From assembly GCF_900239975.1 (NCBI RefSeq), contig NZ_LS992154.1, positions 1,091,105-1,155,104 on the forward strand: DNA of 64,000 nucleotides. Direction: 5' to 3'. Made by a program: the position numbers and the translations under genes. The notes beneath the pieces were generated by a model that saw only the letters and a list, made by a program, of their open reading frames with translations, was not told the DNA's origin and searched no databases. This document shows positions 38,505 to 46,667 of the stretch, piece after piece (the stretch's first letter is position 1; each line of letters begins with the position of its first letter). The stretch is from Chlamydia poikilotherma (GTDB lineage: Bacteria > Chlamydiota > Chlamydiia > Chlamydiales > Chlamydiaceae).

Positions 38505-38515
38505 ATTTAATATTA

Positions 38516-41092
38516 ATGAAAAAATCCTTAATCGTAGTGGAATCTCCTGCTAAAATTAAAACCTTGCAAAAACTCTTAGGGAAAGGTTTTATTTTTGCTT
38601 CATCACTAGGACATGTTGTTGATCTTCCCGCCAAGGAATTCGGTATCGATATCGAACATGATTTCGAACCTGACTATCAAGTTCTTCCTGACAAACAAGA
38701 AGTTATCAATCAAATTCGCAAATTAGCCTCTAGCTGTGAAGTTGTCTATCTGTCTCCCGACCCTGATAGAGAAGGAGAAGCCATAGCCTGGCATATCGCC
38801 AACCAGCTTCCTAAAAATACTCATATGCAGCGAATTTCCTTCAATGCAATTACCAAAGGCGCTGTTAACGAAGCTTTAAAGCATCCTCGAGAAATCGATA
38901 TGGCTTTAGTAAATGCCCAACAAGCGCGTCGCCTATTGGATCGTATTGTAGGTTATAAAATCTCTCCTATTTTAAGCCGAAAGCTTCAGCAGCGATCAGG
39001 CATATCTGCAGGGCGTGTGCAATCGGTTGCGTTAAAGCTCGTTGTAGATCGTGAAAAAGCTATAGAAGCTTTTGTTCCTACAGAATATTGGAACATTCGT
39101 GTGTTTCTCCAAGACCCTAAGACCTCAAAAACTTTTTGGGCTCATCTCTATTCTGCAGACGGGAAAAAATGGGAAAAGGAACTTCCTAAAGGAAAAACCG
39201 AAGATGAAATTTTATTAATCAATTCTGAAGCTAAAGCTCAAGATTATGTAGAGCTTTTAGAAGAGGCTTCCTATAGAGTTACTCGCGTAGAAGCTAAAGA
39301 GAAACGTCGCAACGCAGCACCACCATTTATTACATCAACTTTACAACAAGAAGCAAGTCGTCATTTTAGATTCTCTTCTTCCAAAACAATGTCTGTAGCG
39401 CAAACATTATATGAAGGTGTTGAATTAGATAATGAAGATGCCACAGGATTAATTACATACATGCGTACAGACTCCGTGCGTATAGATCCTGAAGCGTTAA
39501 ATAATGCCAGAGACTATATACAGGATACATTTGGTCAAGAGTATCTTCCCAAATCTCCTAATCTCTATGCCACAAAGAAAATGGCTCAAGATGCTCACGA
39601 AGCTATTCGTCCTACAGATATTCAGTTATCTCCGGATAAGCTTCAAGGAAGGTTGACTGATGATCAACACAAACTCTATTCTCTCATTTGGAAACGTTTC
39701 GTTGCCTCACAGATGAATCCTGCGGTTTATGATACGTTAGCGATGACAATCTCTACAAACGTGAAAATAGATTTACGCGCTTCTGGATCGTTGCTGAAGT
39801 TCAAAGGTTTTCTAGCTGTATATGAAGAAAAAATAGATGATGATATCGCTGAAGAAGAAAATCTCTCTCTTCCCCAACTGCATGCTCAAGATATTTTAGA
39901 TAAAGAAAAGGTTTCTGCAGAACAGGCATTTACAAAACCCCTTCCTAGATTCACAGAAGCTTCTTTAGTAAAAGAATTGGAAAAGTCTGGAATAGGCCGT
40001 CCATCCACATATGCAACGATTATGAATAAAATTCAAAGTCGTGAGTATACAATCAAAGAAAACCAACGTCTGCGTCCTACAGAATTAGGGAAAATTATTT
40101 CACAATTCCTAGAAACAAATTTTCCTAGAATTATGGACATAGGTTTTACTGCTCTTATGGAAGATGAGCTAGAACTTATCGCTGATAATAAAAAATCTTG
40201 GAAACTACTTCTTAGAGAGTTTTGGGATCAATTTCTTCCTGTAGTCACCACAGCAGAAAAAGAAGCCGTTATCCCACGTGTTATAACCGATATAGAATGT
40301 TCGGCATGTCATAAAGGAAAACTTGTTAAAATCTGGGCAAAAAATCGCTATTTCTATGGTTGTTCAGAATACCCTGAATGTGACTTCAAAACTTCTGAAG
40401 AAGAACTTGCCTTTAATAAGGATGACTATGCTGTTGATACACCTTGGGATAGTCTCTGTCCTGTTTGTGAAGGCAAAATGAAAGTCCGTCATGGGCGTTT
40501 CGGCACGTTTTTAGGATGCTTAAACTATCCTAAATGCCGTGGAACGATCTCTATCCATAAAAAGGGAGAGGAAGTAGAAAAAGAAGAATCAATTCCTTGC
40601 CCTGCTACAGGATGCTCTGGAAAGATTCTAAAGAAGCGTTCACGTTATAATAAAACATTCTATTCTTGCTCAGAATATCCCGACTGCAGTGTGATTGGCA
40701 ATACTATAGACGCTGTCGTTACAAAATATACAGGAACACCAAAAACTCCTTACGAAAAGAAAACAACGGGAAAGAAAAAAGCTGCAGGAAAAACAAGTAG
40801 TAAAACTACAAAAACAGCAGCAAAGAAAAAGAGCGAAAAGAAAACCACCAGGGTAGGTTCTTTACTTACACCTTCTCCTGAGCTTGCCCTGATGATAGGC
40901 AATGAACCTGTGGCGCGTGGAGAAGCCACAAAGAAAATTTGGAAATACATCAAAGATCATAATCTACAATCTCCTGAGAATAAAAAGATGTTAATCCCCG
41001 ATGATAAATTCCGAGCAATTATTGGCGCCGAACCTGTAGATATGTTCCAGTTACCAAAATTGCTAAATCAGCATTTATTTAAAGCTGGTTGA
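38516..41092 (+). CDS. topA: DNA topoisomerase I with three zinc fingers and a C-terminal SWIB domain
   Basis: 858 residues. The TOPRIM start SLIVVESPAKIKTLQKLL, the acidic DPDREGEAIAWH triad, and the catalytic tyrosine in TGLITYMRTDSVR define type IA topoisomerase, which relaxes negative supercoils. Three tetra-cysteine fingers follow (from CSACHKGK, CPVCEGK and CPATGCSGK), then a lysine/threonine-rich linker (about 740-775) and a final SWIB/MDM2 domain (about 780-858, SPELALMIGNEPVARGEATKKIW and the KLLNQHL end). SWIB in a bacterial topoisomerase is a chlamydial feature. Its end overlaps the convergent dus gene by 25 bases. Confidence 0.96.
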   Translation: MKKSLIVVESPAKIKTLQKLLGKGFIFASSLGHVVDLPAKEFGIDIEHDFEPDYQVLPDKQEVINQIRKLASSCEVVYLSPDPDREGEAIAWHIANQLPKNTHMQRISFNAITKGAVNEALKHPREIDMALVNAQQARRLLDRIVGYKISPILSRKLQQRSGISAGRVQSVALKLVVDREKAIEAFVPTEYWNIRVFLQDPKTSKTFWAHLYSADGKKWEKELPKGKTEDEILLINSEAKAQDYVELLEEASYRVTRVEAKEKRRNAAPPFITSTLQQEASRHFRFSSSKTMSVAQTLYEGVELDNEDATGLITYMRTDSVRIDPEALNNARDYIQDTFGQEYLPKSPNLYATKKMAQDAHEAIRPTDIQLSPDKLQGRLTDDQHKLYSLIWKRFVASQMNPAVYDTLAMTISTNVKIDLRASGSLLKFKGFLAVYEEKIDDDIAEEENLSLPQLHAQDILDKEKVSAEQAFTKPLPRFTEASLVKELEKSGIGRPSTYATIMNKIQSREYTIKENQRLRPTELGKIISQFLETNFPRIMDIGFTALMEDELELIADNKKSWKLLLREFWDQFLPVVTTAEKEAVIPRVITDIECSACHKGKLVKIWAKNRYFYGCSEYPECDFKTSEEELAFNKDDYAVDTPWDSLCPVCEGKMKVRHGRFGTFLGCLNYPKCRGTISIHKKGEEVEKEESIPCPATGCSGKILKKRSRYNKTFYSCSEYPDCSVIGNTIDAVVTKYTGTPKTPYEKKTTGKKKAAGKTSSKTTKTAAKKKSEKKTTRVGSLLTPSPELALMIGNEPVARGEATKKIWKYIKDHNLQSPENKKMLIPDDKFRAIIGAEPVDMFQLPKLLNQHLFKAG

Positions 41093-42087
41093 TCCCGATG
41101 CTCATCGTCAGCTTCTTCATAACTATCGATAAGCTGATATACCTCTTGCACAGATGTAGCTTTAGATAAAGCTGAGCGTAGAAATCGCACTTTAGAAGCG
41201 GATATTAAATAATGTCCGCAGAGTTTGCGTGTTTCACAAAGAAATTTCGCTTCACTTTGATAATATTCATCTACCCACTGTAAATGTTGAATAAACGCCT
41301 GTTTCCTCACCGAAAAAGGCATTTTTTCATATGTTCCTGTTGTAAGATAGTCTTGTATTTGTCTTACTATCCAAGGAGCTCCCATCGTACCACGGGCAAC
41401 AAGCACGCCGTCACATCCCGTAGTATCTAGCATTACTTTAGCGGCTTCTGGAGAAAATACATCACCATTTCCAAATACAGGAAAGTCTTTGCCCGCAGCA
41501 GCCTTTGCTCGTGATATATATTCAAGATTACTAGGACCAACGTAGCCCTGGGCACGTGTTCTTCCGTGTACAAAAACAGCGCTAGCCCCGGAATCTTTGA
41601 TAACTCTCACCGTTTCTTCAATATTAATAGTATTTCCATCCCATCCAGAACGTATCTTTACAGTAACAGGAATTGATACAGCCTCTATAATCTTTTCTAA
41701 AACTTTCCCGATAAGCTCAGGAGATTTCAGCATCCCCGATCCACTACCATCTTTTGTAATCCTATCTGTAGGACAACCGCAGTTTAAATCTATTAAATCA
41801 AAACCTAAACCCTCTAATACCTTAGCAGCTTCCCCAGCCATCTCAGGTTTACTACCACAAAGCTGTCCGCCTATAGGACGCATCAATTCAGAATATTCTA
41901 AGAGTTTCAATGTACGTGAAGGAGAGTAGTGTAGCCCTTCTATTTTCACCATCTCACAAAACATCAGGGCGGGCGGACCATAAAGTGAAGACATTCTCCG
42001 ATAAGGATAATCTGAAAAACCCGCTAAAGGTGCGTAAACAATAGGAGATCTTAGTAAAATATTTCTTATATATATTGAAGAAGCCAT
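41068..42087 (-). CDS. dus: tRNA-dihydrouridine synthase
   Basis: 339 residues, FMN-dependent reduction of uridines in the D loop. The N-terminal APLAGFSDYPYRRM, the active-site cysteine in LNCGCPTDRI, the FMN/RNA loop GSGMLKSPELI, VFVHGRTRAQGY and FGNGDVFSPEAA match the Dus family, closest in layout to DusB. It starts within the last 22 bases of the YggT-like gene and is convergent with topA. Confidence 0.93.
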   Translation of the reverse strand: MASSIYIRNILLRSPIVYAPLAGFSDYPYRRMSSLYGPPALMFCEMVKIEGLHYSPSRTLKLLEYSELMRPIGGQLCGSKPEMAGEAAKVLEGLGFDLIDLNCGCPTDRITKDGSGSGMLKSPELIGKVLEKIIEAVSIPVTVKIRSGWDGNTINIEETVRVIKDSGASAVFVHGRTRAQGYVGPSNLEYISRAKAAAGKDFPVFGNGDVFSPEAAKVMLDTTGCDGVLVARGTMGAPWIVRQIQDYLTTGTYEKMPFSVRKQAFIQHLQWVDEYYQSEAKFLCETRKLCGHYLISASKVRFLRSALSKATSVQEVYQLIDSYEEADDEHRDQPALNKC

Positions 42088-42362
42088 GGAGACTGGAAAA
42101 TATTAAGAATAACAAACCTCAGGGTTCGTATCACAATAAAAGGAACAGCCTCTAGGCAGAGTAGAGCGATCAATGGACTAATATCAATGAAGCCAATACG
42201 AGGAATAAATTTTCTAAATAGAGCTAAATAGGGGTCTACGAACTTATATACGTATTGGTACCATTTTGTACTGTGACATTCAGGAACCCAAGAGGCAAGA
42301 ATATACACCAAAATTAAAAAACTATAAACATTAATAGCTGCTTTCAAAAAATAAGATACCAT
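42066..42362 (-). CDS. YggT-family membrane protein
   Basis: 98 residues from the ATG at 42362, preceded by AAGGGA; a TTG seven codons upstream is a weaker choice. Two membrane helices (about 5-24 and 63-92) surround a conserved loop (VDPYLALFRKFIPRIGFIDISPLIALL), the YggT signature P..FR..IP..G.iD.SP. Members of this family have been tied to osmotic stress and, with neighbours, to cell-division clusters; function is not established. Overlaps dus by 22 bases. Confidence 0.88.
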   Translation of the reverse strand: MVSYFLKAAINVYSFLILVYILASWVPECHSTKWYQYVYKFVDPYLALFRKFIPRIGFIDISPLIALLCLEAVPFIVIRTLRFVILNIFQSPWLLQYI

Positions 42363-42459
42363 TTCTTTTCCCTTTATAAACAATTAATATGTGTTTTTCT
42401 TGAAAAACAGCCATTTATTCTTTAAAATGGTTATCTTTATTTTTTAAGAACACCGTACT

Positions 42460-43860
42460 ATGGATTTTAAACTCCCCATATACCACATCGGGGTAACCCA
42501 AGATGCAAATAATACTATTAAAATAGCAATTTTGCAGAAAACATGTAAAGGATGGATAGTTTCCCATTGTGAGCATATCTTTGAAAATCAAGAATGGCAA
42601 CTTCCAAAAAAGTACTTAACAGCTTCTATAACTTTTTCTTTAAAAGGAACCGGTAGTCTAATTAGAAGCTCTGTCTCTTTATTAAAAAATAAAAAAAACA
42701 TTTTAAAGATAGCTTTAACCGATTTAGAAACTAATGCGGCATTCCCCTGGAATTCCTTGGTAGTTGCGCCTAGATTAGGTAAAAGAAATGAGAATGGAGA
42801 AACTTTAGTAACTTTATGGGTAACACAGAAAACTACGGTTGAACGTGAAATTGCTCTTCTACACAAAGCTCGCATATTTCCGGATACCATATCTTGCCAA
42901 CCTGCAGATATATTTTCCCTGGCCCAACAGACACCTTTAAAAGCTCTCCCTGCATATTTTTTGGTTTATACGGGTTCTTCTGAGACTACATGTCTTTTTG
43001 TCCAAAATGGATCCGTTCTCGTCTCCCGTTCTTTTTGCAACCCGACAAAGAAAAATGGCGACGACATTCTCACTACACTAGATTACGTAAAAGAAACCTA
43101 TCCTGCTGTAGAGTTGACCGCTATACATACTGTACAACTTCCTGAGGAATTAAAAAAATACTTAGAACAAAAATTGTCTTTACCTCTGATTTCCTGCCAA
43201 ACAATGACTTTTGGTTTAGAAGAAGAAGAATGGGCAAATTATGGCGATGCGATTACTACGGCGTATCATGGAGCTTACCGAAGAACACTAACATTTCCCT
43301 ATAATCCAGTTTTTAACTGCGCAGAATCTCAAAAACATTGGTTAAAACGTTCAGCATTTATAATAGGAAAACTCGCTCTGCTATCCACAATATTTGTGGG
43401 TCTAGGCTCTACTTTAAAACTTGCCTCTATTTCTCATCGAGTGCGAGAACATTTTGCCTTAGTATGTCCTGAAACAAAAAAAATTCCTAAATCCCTTCGT
43501 GGTGTAGAAGAAGCGCTGCACGCCGCTGTATCATCGAATAAGCACTTTGAGTATCCCTACCTGCCTACAATCCCGACAAGTAAAGAAACTATGCAATTTC
43601 TGTCTTCTGTAGCGCAGAATACTCCTTCCGTGAAACTTTCGTATTTCTGTTATTCCTTAACATCATTCCCTTCACAACAGAACCCTGCTCTACCTTACAA
43701 AGCAAATATTTCCGTTAGGGGTGAAGGAAATCCTGAAGAAGTGTCTGAGTTCCTCCGCAAAATATCCCTGCATCCTAAACTCTCTAATGTTAGCAAAACG
43801 TTGTGTAGCGGACACTCTTTTGAATTACAATTTACTATAGTTTCCCAGGAAGCCCTATGA
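42460..43860 (+). CDS. GspL/PilM-PilN-like inner-membrane protein (CT646-like)
   Basis: 466 residues. The N-terminal 285 residues look like an actin-fold domain of the PilM/GspL type: IGV...TIKIAIL start, a central YFLVYTGSSETTCLFVQNGSVLVSR strand-turn and YGDAITTAYHGAYRR (compare the ALGLALRG segment) before the membrane. One membrane helix follows (about 299-318), then a periplasmic PilN/GspL-type ferredoxin-like domain (NISVRGEGNPEEVSEFLRKI). It overlaps the next gene by four bases. Inference: inner-membrane platform of a type II secretion or type IV pilus-like machine; chlamydial GspD/E/F genes lie elsewhere. I know of no secure published role. Confidence 0.65.
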   Translation: MDFKLPIYHIGVTQDANNTIKIAILQKTCKGWIVSHCEHIFENQEWQLPKKYLTASITFSLKGTGSLIRSSVSLLKNKKNILKIALTDLETNAAFPWNSLVVAPRLGKRNENGETLVTLWVTQKTTVEREIALLHKARIFPDTISCQPADIFSLAQQTPLKALPAYFLVYTGSSETTCLFVQNGSVLVSRSFCNPTKKNGDDILTTLDYVKETYPAVELTAIHTVQLPEELKKYLEQKLSLPLISCQTMTFGLEEEEWANYGDAITTAYHGAYRRTLTFPYNPVFNCAESQKHWLKRSAFIIGKLALLSTIFVGLGSTLKLASISHRVREHFALVCPETKKIPKSLRGVEEALHAAVSSNKHFEYPYLPTIPTSKETMQFLSSVAQNTPSVKLSYFCYSLTSFPSQQNPALPYKANISVRGEGNPEEVSEFLRKISLHPKLSNVSKTLCSGHSFELQFTIVSQEAL

Positions 43861-44441
43861 AAAAATGGTCATTAGTTTGCGCTCTTATTGCGTTAAGTTT
43901 AGTTAGCTGTCTTCCGATTATAGGCATTGTTTACAAACATGTCCGGACAACAAAACGTTGGGAAGCTCTAAACTCGCACATTCTTACTCTAAAGGTTATG
44001 AAAGATCAATCTGATCTGATTAATAAAATGAACGAGCGTCTTAAACAACAACATAAAAACATCCAGCCCCAAGAATTTATTCATGCAAGTAAGAAAATTC
44101 GTCTATTAGGTAGGGAACAAGACCGTCTAGCGTCTCTTAAAGAAAATTCCCTGATTTCCCAGAGTAAAGAGGTGTGGTCGAGGAAACAGCTGTTTCTTTC
44201 ATCAAACAATCAAGTGATATGGTCAATCGGACAAATTTCCGATGATCTCATATCCCTACGTCTGGAAAATCCTGTAGAAGCTGATAGCGATAATCTTGAA
44301 GAACTATTTTATCTAATCGATACTAACAACCCCAACGCACCTTTAGCTTTCTTCACACATTGGGAAATGACAAAACTGACCACGTCGTTAAACAATCAGG
44401 TGTGGTCTATAAATGCTGAGGCTATAAGTCGATGGTTATAA
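43857..44441 (+). CDS. GspM/PilO-like inner-membrane protein (CT647-like)
   Basis: 194 residues with one N-terminal membrane helix (about 5-26), a coiled-coil stretch (about 30-95) and a small alpha/beta periplasmic domain. This is the layout of GspM/PilO, the partner of GspL/PilN. The sequence LSLVSC in the helix resembles a lipobox, but hydrophobic residues continue after the cysteine, so a membrane anchor is more likely. It starts in the ATGA overlap with CT646 and overlaps CT648 by 10 bases, which suggests a three-gene unit. Confidence 0.6.
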   Translation: MKKWSLVCALIALSLVSCLPIIGIVYKHVRTTKRWEALNSHILTLKVMKDQSDLINKMNERLKQQHKNIQPQEFIHASKKIRLLGREQDRLASLKENSLISQSKEVWSRKQLFLSSNNQVIWSIGQISDDLISLRLENPVEADSDNLEELFYLIDTNNPNAPLAFFTHWEMTKLTTSLNNQVWSINAEAISRWL

Positions 44442-45706
44442 GAAAATTTTTATGCTTATTCCTTCTATGTTTTGCTTTTACTCCAAGCTATGCTGCTGGA
44501 ACCTATGAGAAGCTAACATTAACAGGGATTAACATCATTGATAGAAATGGCTTATCGGAGACAATCTGCTCTAAAGAGAAGTTGAAAAAGTATGCTAAGG
44601 TAGATTTCCTATCTCCCCAGCCCTATCAAAAAGTTATGCGTATGTATAAAAATACACGAGGTGAAAATGTTTCGTGTTTAACAACATACCATCCGAATGG
44701 TCAATTAAAACAGTATTTAGAGTGTGTGAATAATCGCGCTTGCGGACGCTACCGAGAATGGCATGGCAATGGAAAAATTAAAATCCAAGCAGAAGTCATA
44801 GGAGGAATTGCAGACCTTCATCCCTCTGCAGAATCTGGATGGTTATTCCATGGGACAACACTAGCTCATAGCGACGAGGGTATGTTAGAAGCCGCTATTA
44901 ATTATGATAAAGGTTTGCTACAGGGAACTTCGTATTACTATCATCCGAATGGTCAAGTATGGAAAGAATGTTCTTATCATAAAGGCCGCGCTCATGGCGA
45001 TTTCCTTACCTACACAGTGGAAGGGTTTTTGCTGAAAAAGCAAACTTATCAAGATGGAGAAAAACATAGTGTATCCGTACGCTATCAAGAACGTTCTAAT
45101 ATTGTGCTTTCTGAAGAGGAATATGATAATGGTTTGTTATTAAAAGGTTCTTATTTAGATCCTCACACACATCAAATATTCTCTGAAATCGTTAATGGCA
45201 ACGGAGTACAGGCAATTTATGGGAAACATGCGATTGTAGAAACTCGCGTGTTTATACGAGGTGAAGCCTGCGGGAAAGTTACCGTATTCGATAGCCTTGG
45301 AGATCAAATTCTTCAAACATACACACTGGTTGAAGGTGTGAAACATGGTGAAGAGTTATTTTTTTATCCCGATACAGGAAAATCTAAGCTTCTTTTAACC
45401 TGGAATCACGGAATTTTACAAGGTCCTGTAAAAACCTGGTATCCAAATGGGTCATTAGAAAGTTGTAAGGAATTGATAAATAATAAAAAATCCGGCCTAT
45501 TAACCCTGTACTATCCTGAAGGCCAAATTATGGCTACTGAAGAATACGACAATGAACTACTTATAAAAGGAGAATACTTCCGTCCTGGAGATCGTCATCC
45601 CTATTCTAAGATAGATAAAGGCTGCGGAACAGCTGTATTTTTCACATCTTCGGGAACTATTACTAAAAAGATCCCTTATCAAGATGGTAAACCTCTGATC
45701 AATTAG
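44432..45706 (+). CDS. Exported MORN-repeat protein (CT648-like)
   Basis: 424 residues with a signal peptide (about 1-22, IRKFLCLFLLCFAFTPSYA). The mature part is built from MORN-type (YwqK-like) units, with YHPNGQLKQYLEC, WHGNGKIKIQAEV, YYHPNGQVWKECSYHKGRAHG and WYPNGSLESCKELI. These form open beta-sheet ladders and are often on the surface or in the periplasm. Co-transcribed with the two genes before it. Its job is unknown; a cargo, accessory or sensing role for the CT646/CT647 unit is possible. Confidence 0.8.
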   Translation: MVIRKFLCLFLLCFAFTPSYAAGTYEKLTLTGINIIDRNGLSETICSKEKLKKYAKVDFLSPQPYQKVMRMYKNTRGENVSCLTTYHPNGQLKQYLECVNNRACGRYREWHGNGKIKIQAEVIGGIADLHPSAESGWLFHGTTLAHSDEGMLEAAINYDKGLLQGTSYYYHPNGQVWKECSYHKGRAHGDFLTYTVEGFLLKKQTYQDGEKHSVSVRYQERSNIVLSEEEYDNGLLLKGSYLDPHTHQIFSEIVNGNGVQAIYGKHAIVETRVFIRGEACGKVTVFDSLGDQILQTYTLVEGVKHGEELFFYPDTGKSKLLLTWNHGILQGPVKTWYPNGSLESCKELINNKKSGLLTLYYPEGQIMATEEYDNELLIKGEYFRPGDRHPYSKIDKGCGTAVFFTSSGTITKKIPYQDGKPLIN

Positions 45707-45708
45707 CT

Positions 45709-46251
45709 ATGAATACTTCTGTAATTGCTGAGAAAAAGAAGCGACGTGAATTTTTTACCTCCCTAAGGCAATCTATACAGGAACCGCGATTATCACAAGC
45801 CTCTCAAGCCGTTGCTGCTTTTATTCGTGAATTACCCAAGGGAAGCTTGGTTCTTTCCTTTATTTCTTTCCGTTCAGAAATCAATATAGATTTAGCAAAT
45901 CGCATTCTTATCAACGAATTCTCTTTAGCCATACCACAAACGCAAAATCATGAACTTATCCCTGTTCACGTGCCCTCGTTAAAGGTTTTATCAAATCTAA
46001 CACATCCTTTACGGCTTTCTGAATTTAATTTGGAACCCATTCAACCTCAACAAATCACTCATGTTCTCATCCCGGCCTTAGCCTTTGATAATGATAATTA
46101 TCGTCTTGGTTACGGCGGTGGTTGTTATGATCGTTGGTTAGCAGTAAATTCCCATCCAATAACTATAGGCGTCGGGTTTAAGGAACAAAAAACTCTTATT
46201 CTCCCTAGAGAAGACCACGATATTTCCCTATCTCAAGTATTTTTAGCATAA
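45709..46251 (+). CDS. fthC: 5-formyltetrahydrofolate cyclo-ligase
   Basis: 180 residues, ATP-dependent conversion of 5-formyl-THF to 5,10-methenyl-THF (YgfA). N-terminal KKRRREFF-like basic start, the substrate site FRSEINIDLANR and the YRLGYGGGCYDRWL loop identify the family. Starts two bases after CT648. Adds to the folate cluster found from 47.8 to 51.4 kb. Confidence 0.93.
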   Translation: MNTSVIAEKKKRREFFTSLRQSIQEPRLSQASQAVAAFIRELPKGSLVLSFISFRSEINIDLANRILINEFSLAIPQTQNHELIPVHVPSLKVLSNLTHPLRLSEFNLEPIQPQQITHVLIPALAFDNDNYRLGYGGGCYDRWLAVNSHPITIGVGFKEQKTLILPREDHDISLSQVFLA

Positions 46252-46283
46252 CAAAATCTATTCTAAGAAATGTGTTCAGAAAT

Positions 46284-46300
46284 ATCTCCTAGAGATTTTT
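46284..46300 (+). terminator. Weak terminator of fthC
   Basis: ATCTC (46284-46288), a three-base loop and GAGAT (46292-46296), followed by a T run. Short stem, so termination may be partial. Confidence 0.4.
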
Positions 46301-46349
46301 AAGCCCTTAATTATAAAAACCTTTGTGTGTTTTCTGATAAATCAGTGAA

Positions 46350-46378
46350 TTGTCAATAACACATTCTGTGTGTATGAT
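46350..46378 (+). promoter_or_regulatory. Main candidate promoter of recA
   Basis: TTGTCA (46350-46355), a 17-base spacer and TATGAT (46373-46378). This is the best sigma66-type promoter in the window. It would give a leader of about 280 bases. Confidence 0.6.
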
Positions 46379-46393
46379 GACAGACCACTGTCA
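46378..46393 (+). promoter_or_regulatory. Palindrome at the recA transcription start
   Basis: TGACAG (46378-46383), ACCA and CTGTCA (46388-46393). It overlaps the end of the -10 and the likely +1, a place where a repressor would block initiation. It is not a LexA box; no lexA is expected in this genus. Confidence 0.5.
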
Positions 46394-46479
46394 AGGTGAA
46401 CCCACGAAAAATCTTTTATCCTTATTTAAAACGAACTCTACAGATACAGAAAATGTTACATTTACAACTGCTTTCTATC

Positions 46480-46508
46480 TTGACTGGTGTGAAAAATTGG
46501 GTTATCCA
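46480..46508 (+). promoter_or_regulatory. Second candidate promoter of recA
   Basis: TTGACT (46480-46485), a 17-base spacer and TATCCA (46503-46508); leader of about 150 bases. Weaker -10 than the upstream candidate. Confidence 0.35.
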
Positions 46509-46581
46509 TAAAAATCAAAAGAAAAGCCAAGCATACATCTATCATAAAAAATCACCACTCTGACATCTCTTAGCTAATTTC

Positions 46582-46629
46582 GAGAAGAAGCTTACCCATT
46601 CTTCTCTCAAAGTCCAAAAATGAAGGACT
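46582..46629 (+). other. Two leader hairpins before recA
   Basis: GAGAAGAA (46582-46589) pairs with TTCTTCTC (46599-46606), then AGTCC (46611-46615) pairs with GGACT (46625-46629). They lie in tandem 38-85 bases before the recA ATG, ahead of the AAGGAG ribosome site. Confidence 0.45.
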
Positions 46630-46667
46630 ATTGCATAGAAAGTGTGGAAAAAAGGAGCACCTATTAA

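Larger units (their letters stand above)
37867..38515. other. Gene-free 650-base region upstream of topA
   Basis: No convincing open frame on either strand. It contains ACCCAT (37918-37923) pairing with ATGGGT (37957-37962) ahead of a T run, a 19-base element shared with the eno leader (37943-37961), an unusually GC-rich patch with GGCC-TCT-GGCC (about 38131-38145), and a composite hairpin right before topA. It may hold a small RNA or a long leader. Confidence 0.5.
46252..46667. other. Gene-free 416-base region between fthC and recA
   Basis: Holds a short terminator-like hairpin, one strong and one weaker promoter, a perfect palindrome at the presumed transcription start, and two leader hairpins (all listed separately). 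A 36-codon frame (46453-46563) has no ribosome site and I do not call it a gene. Confidence 0.6.

Noticed and set aside
46453..46563. 36-codon open frame in the recA leader
   Set aside because: No ribosome site, no recognisable protein character and it spans a candidate promoter.
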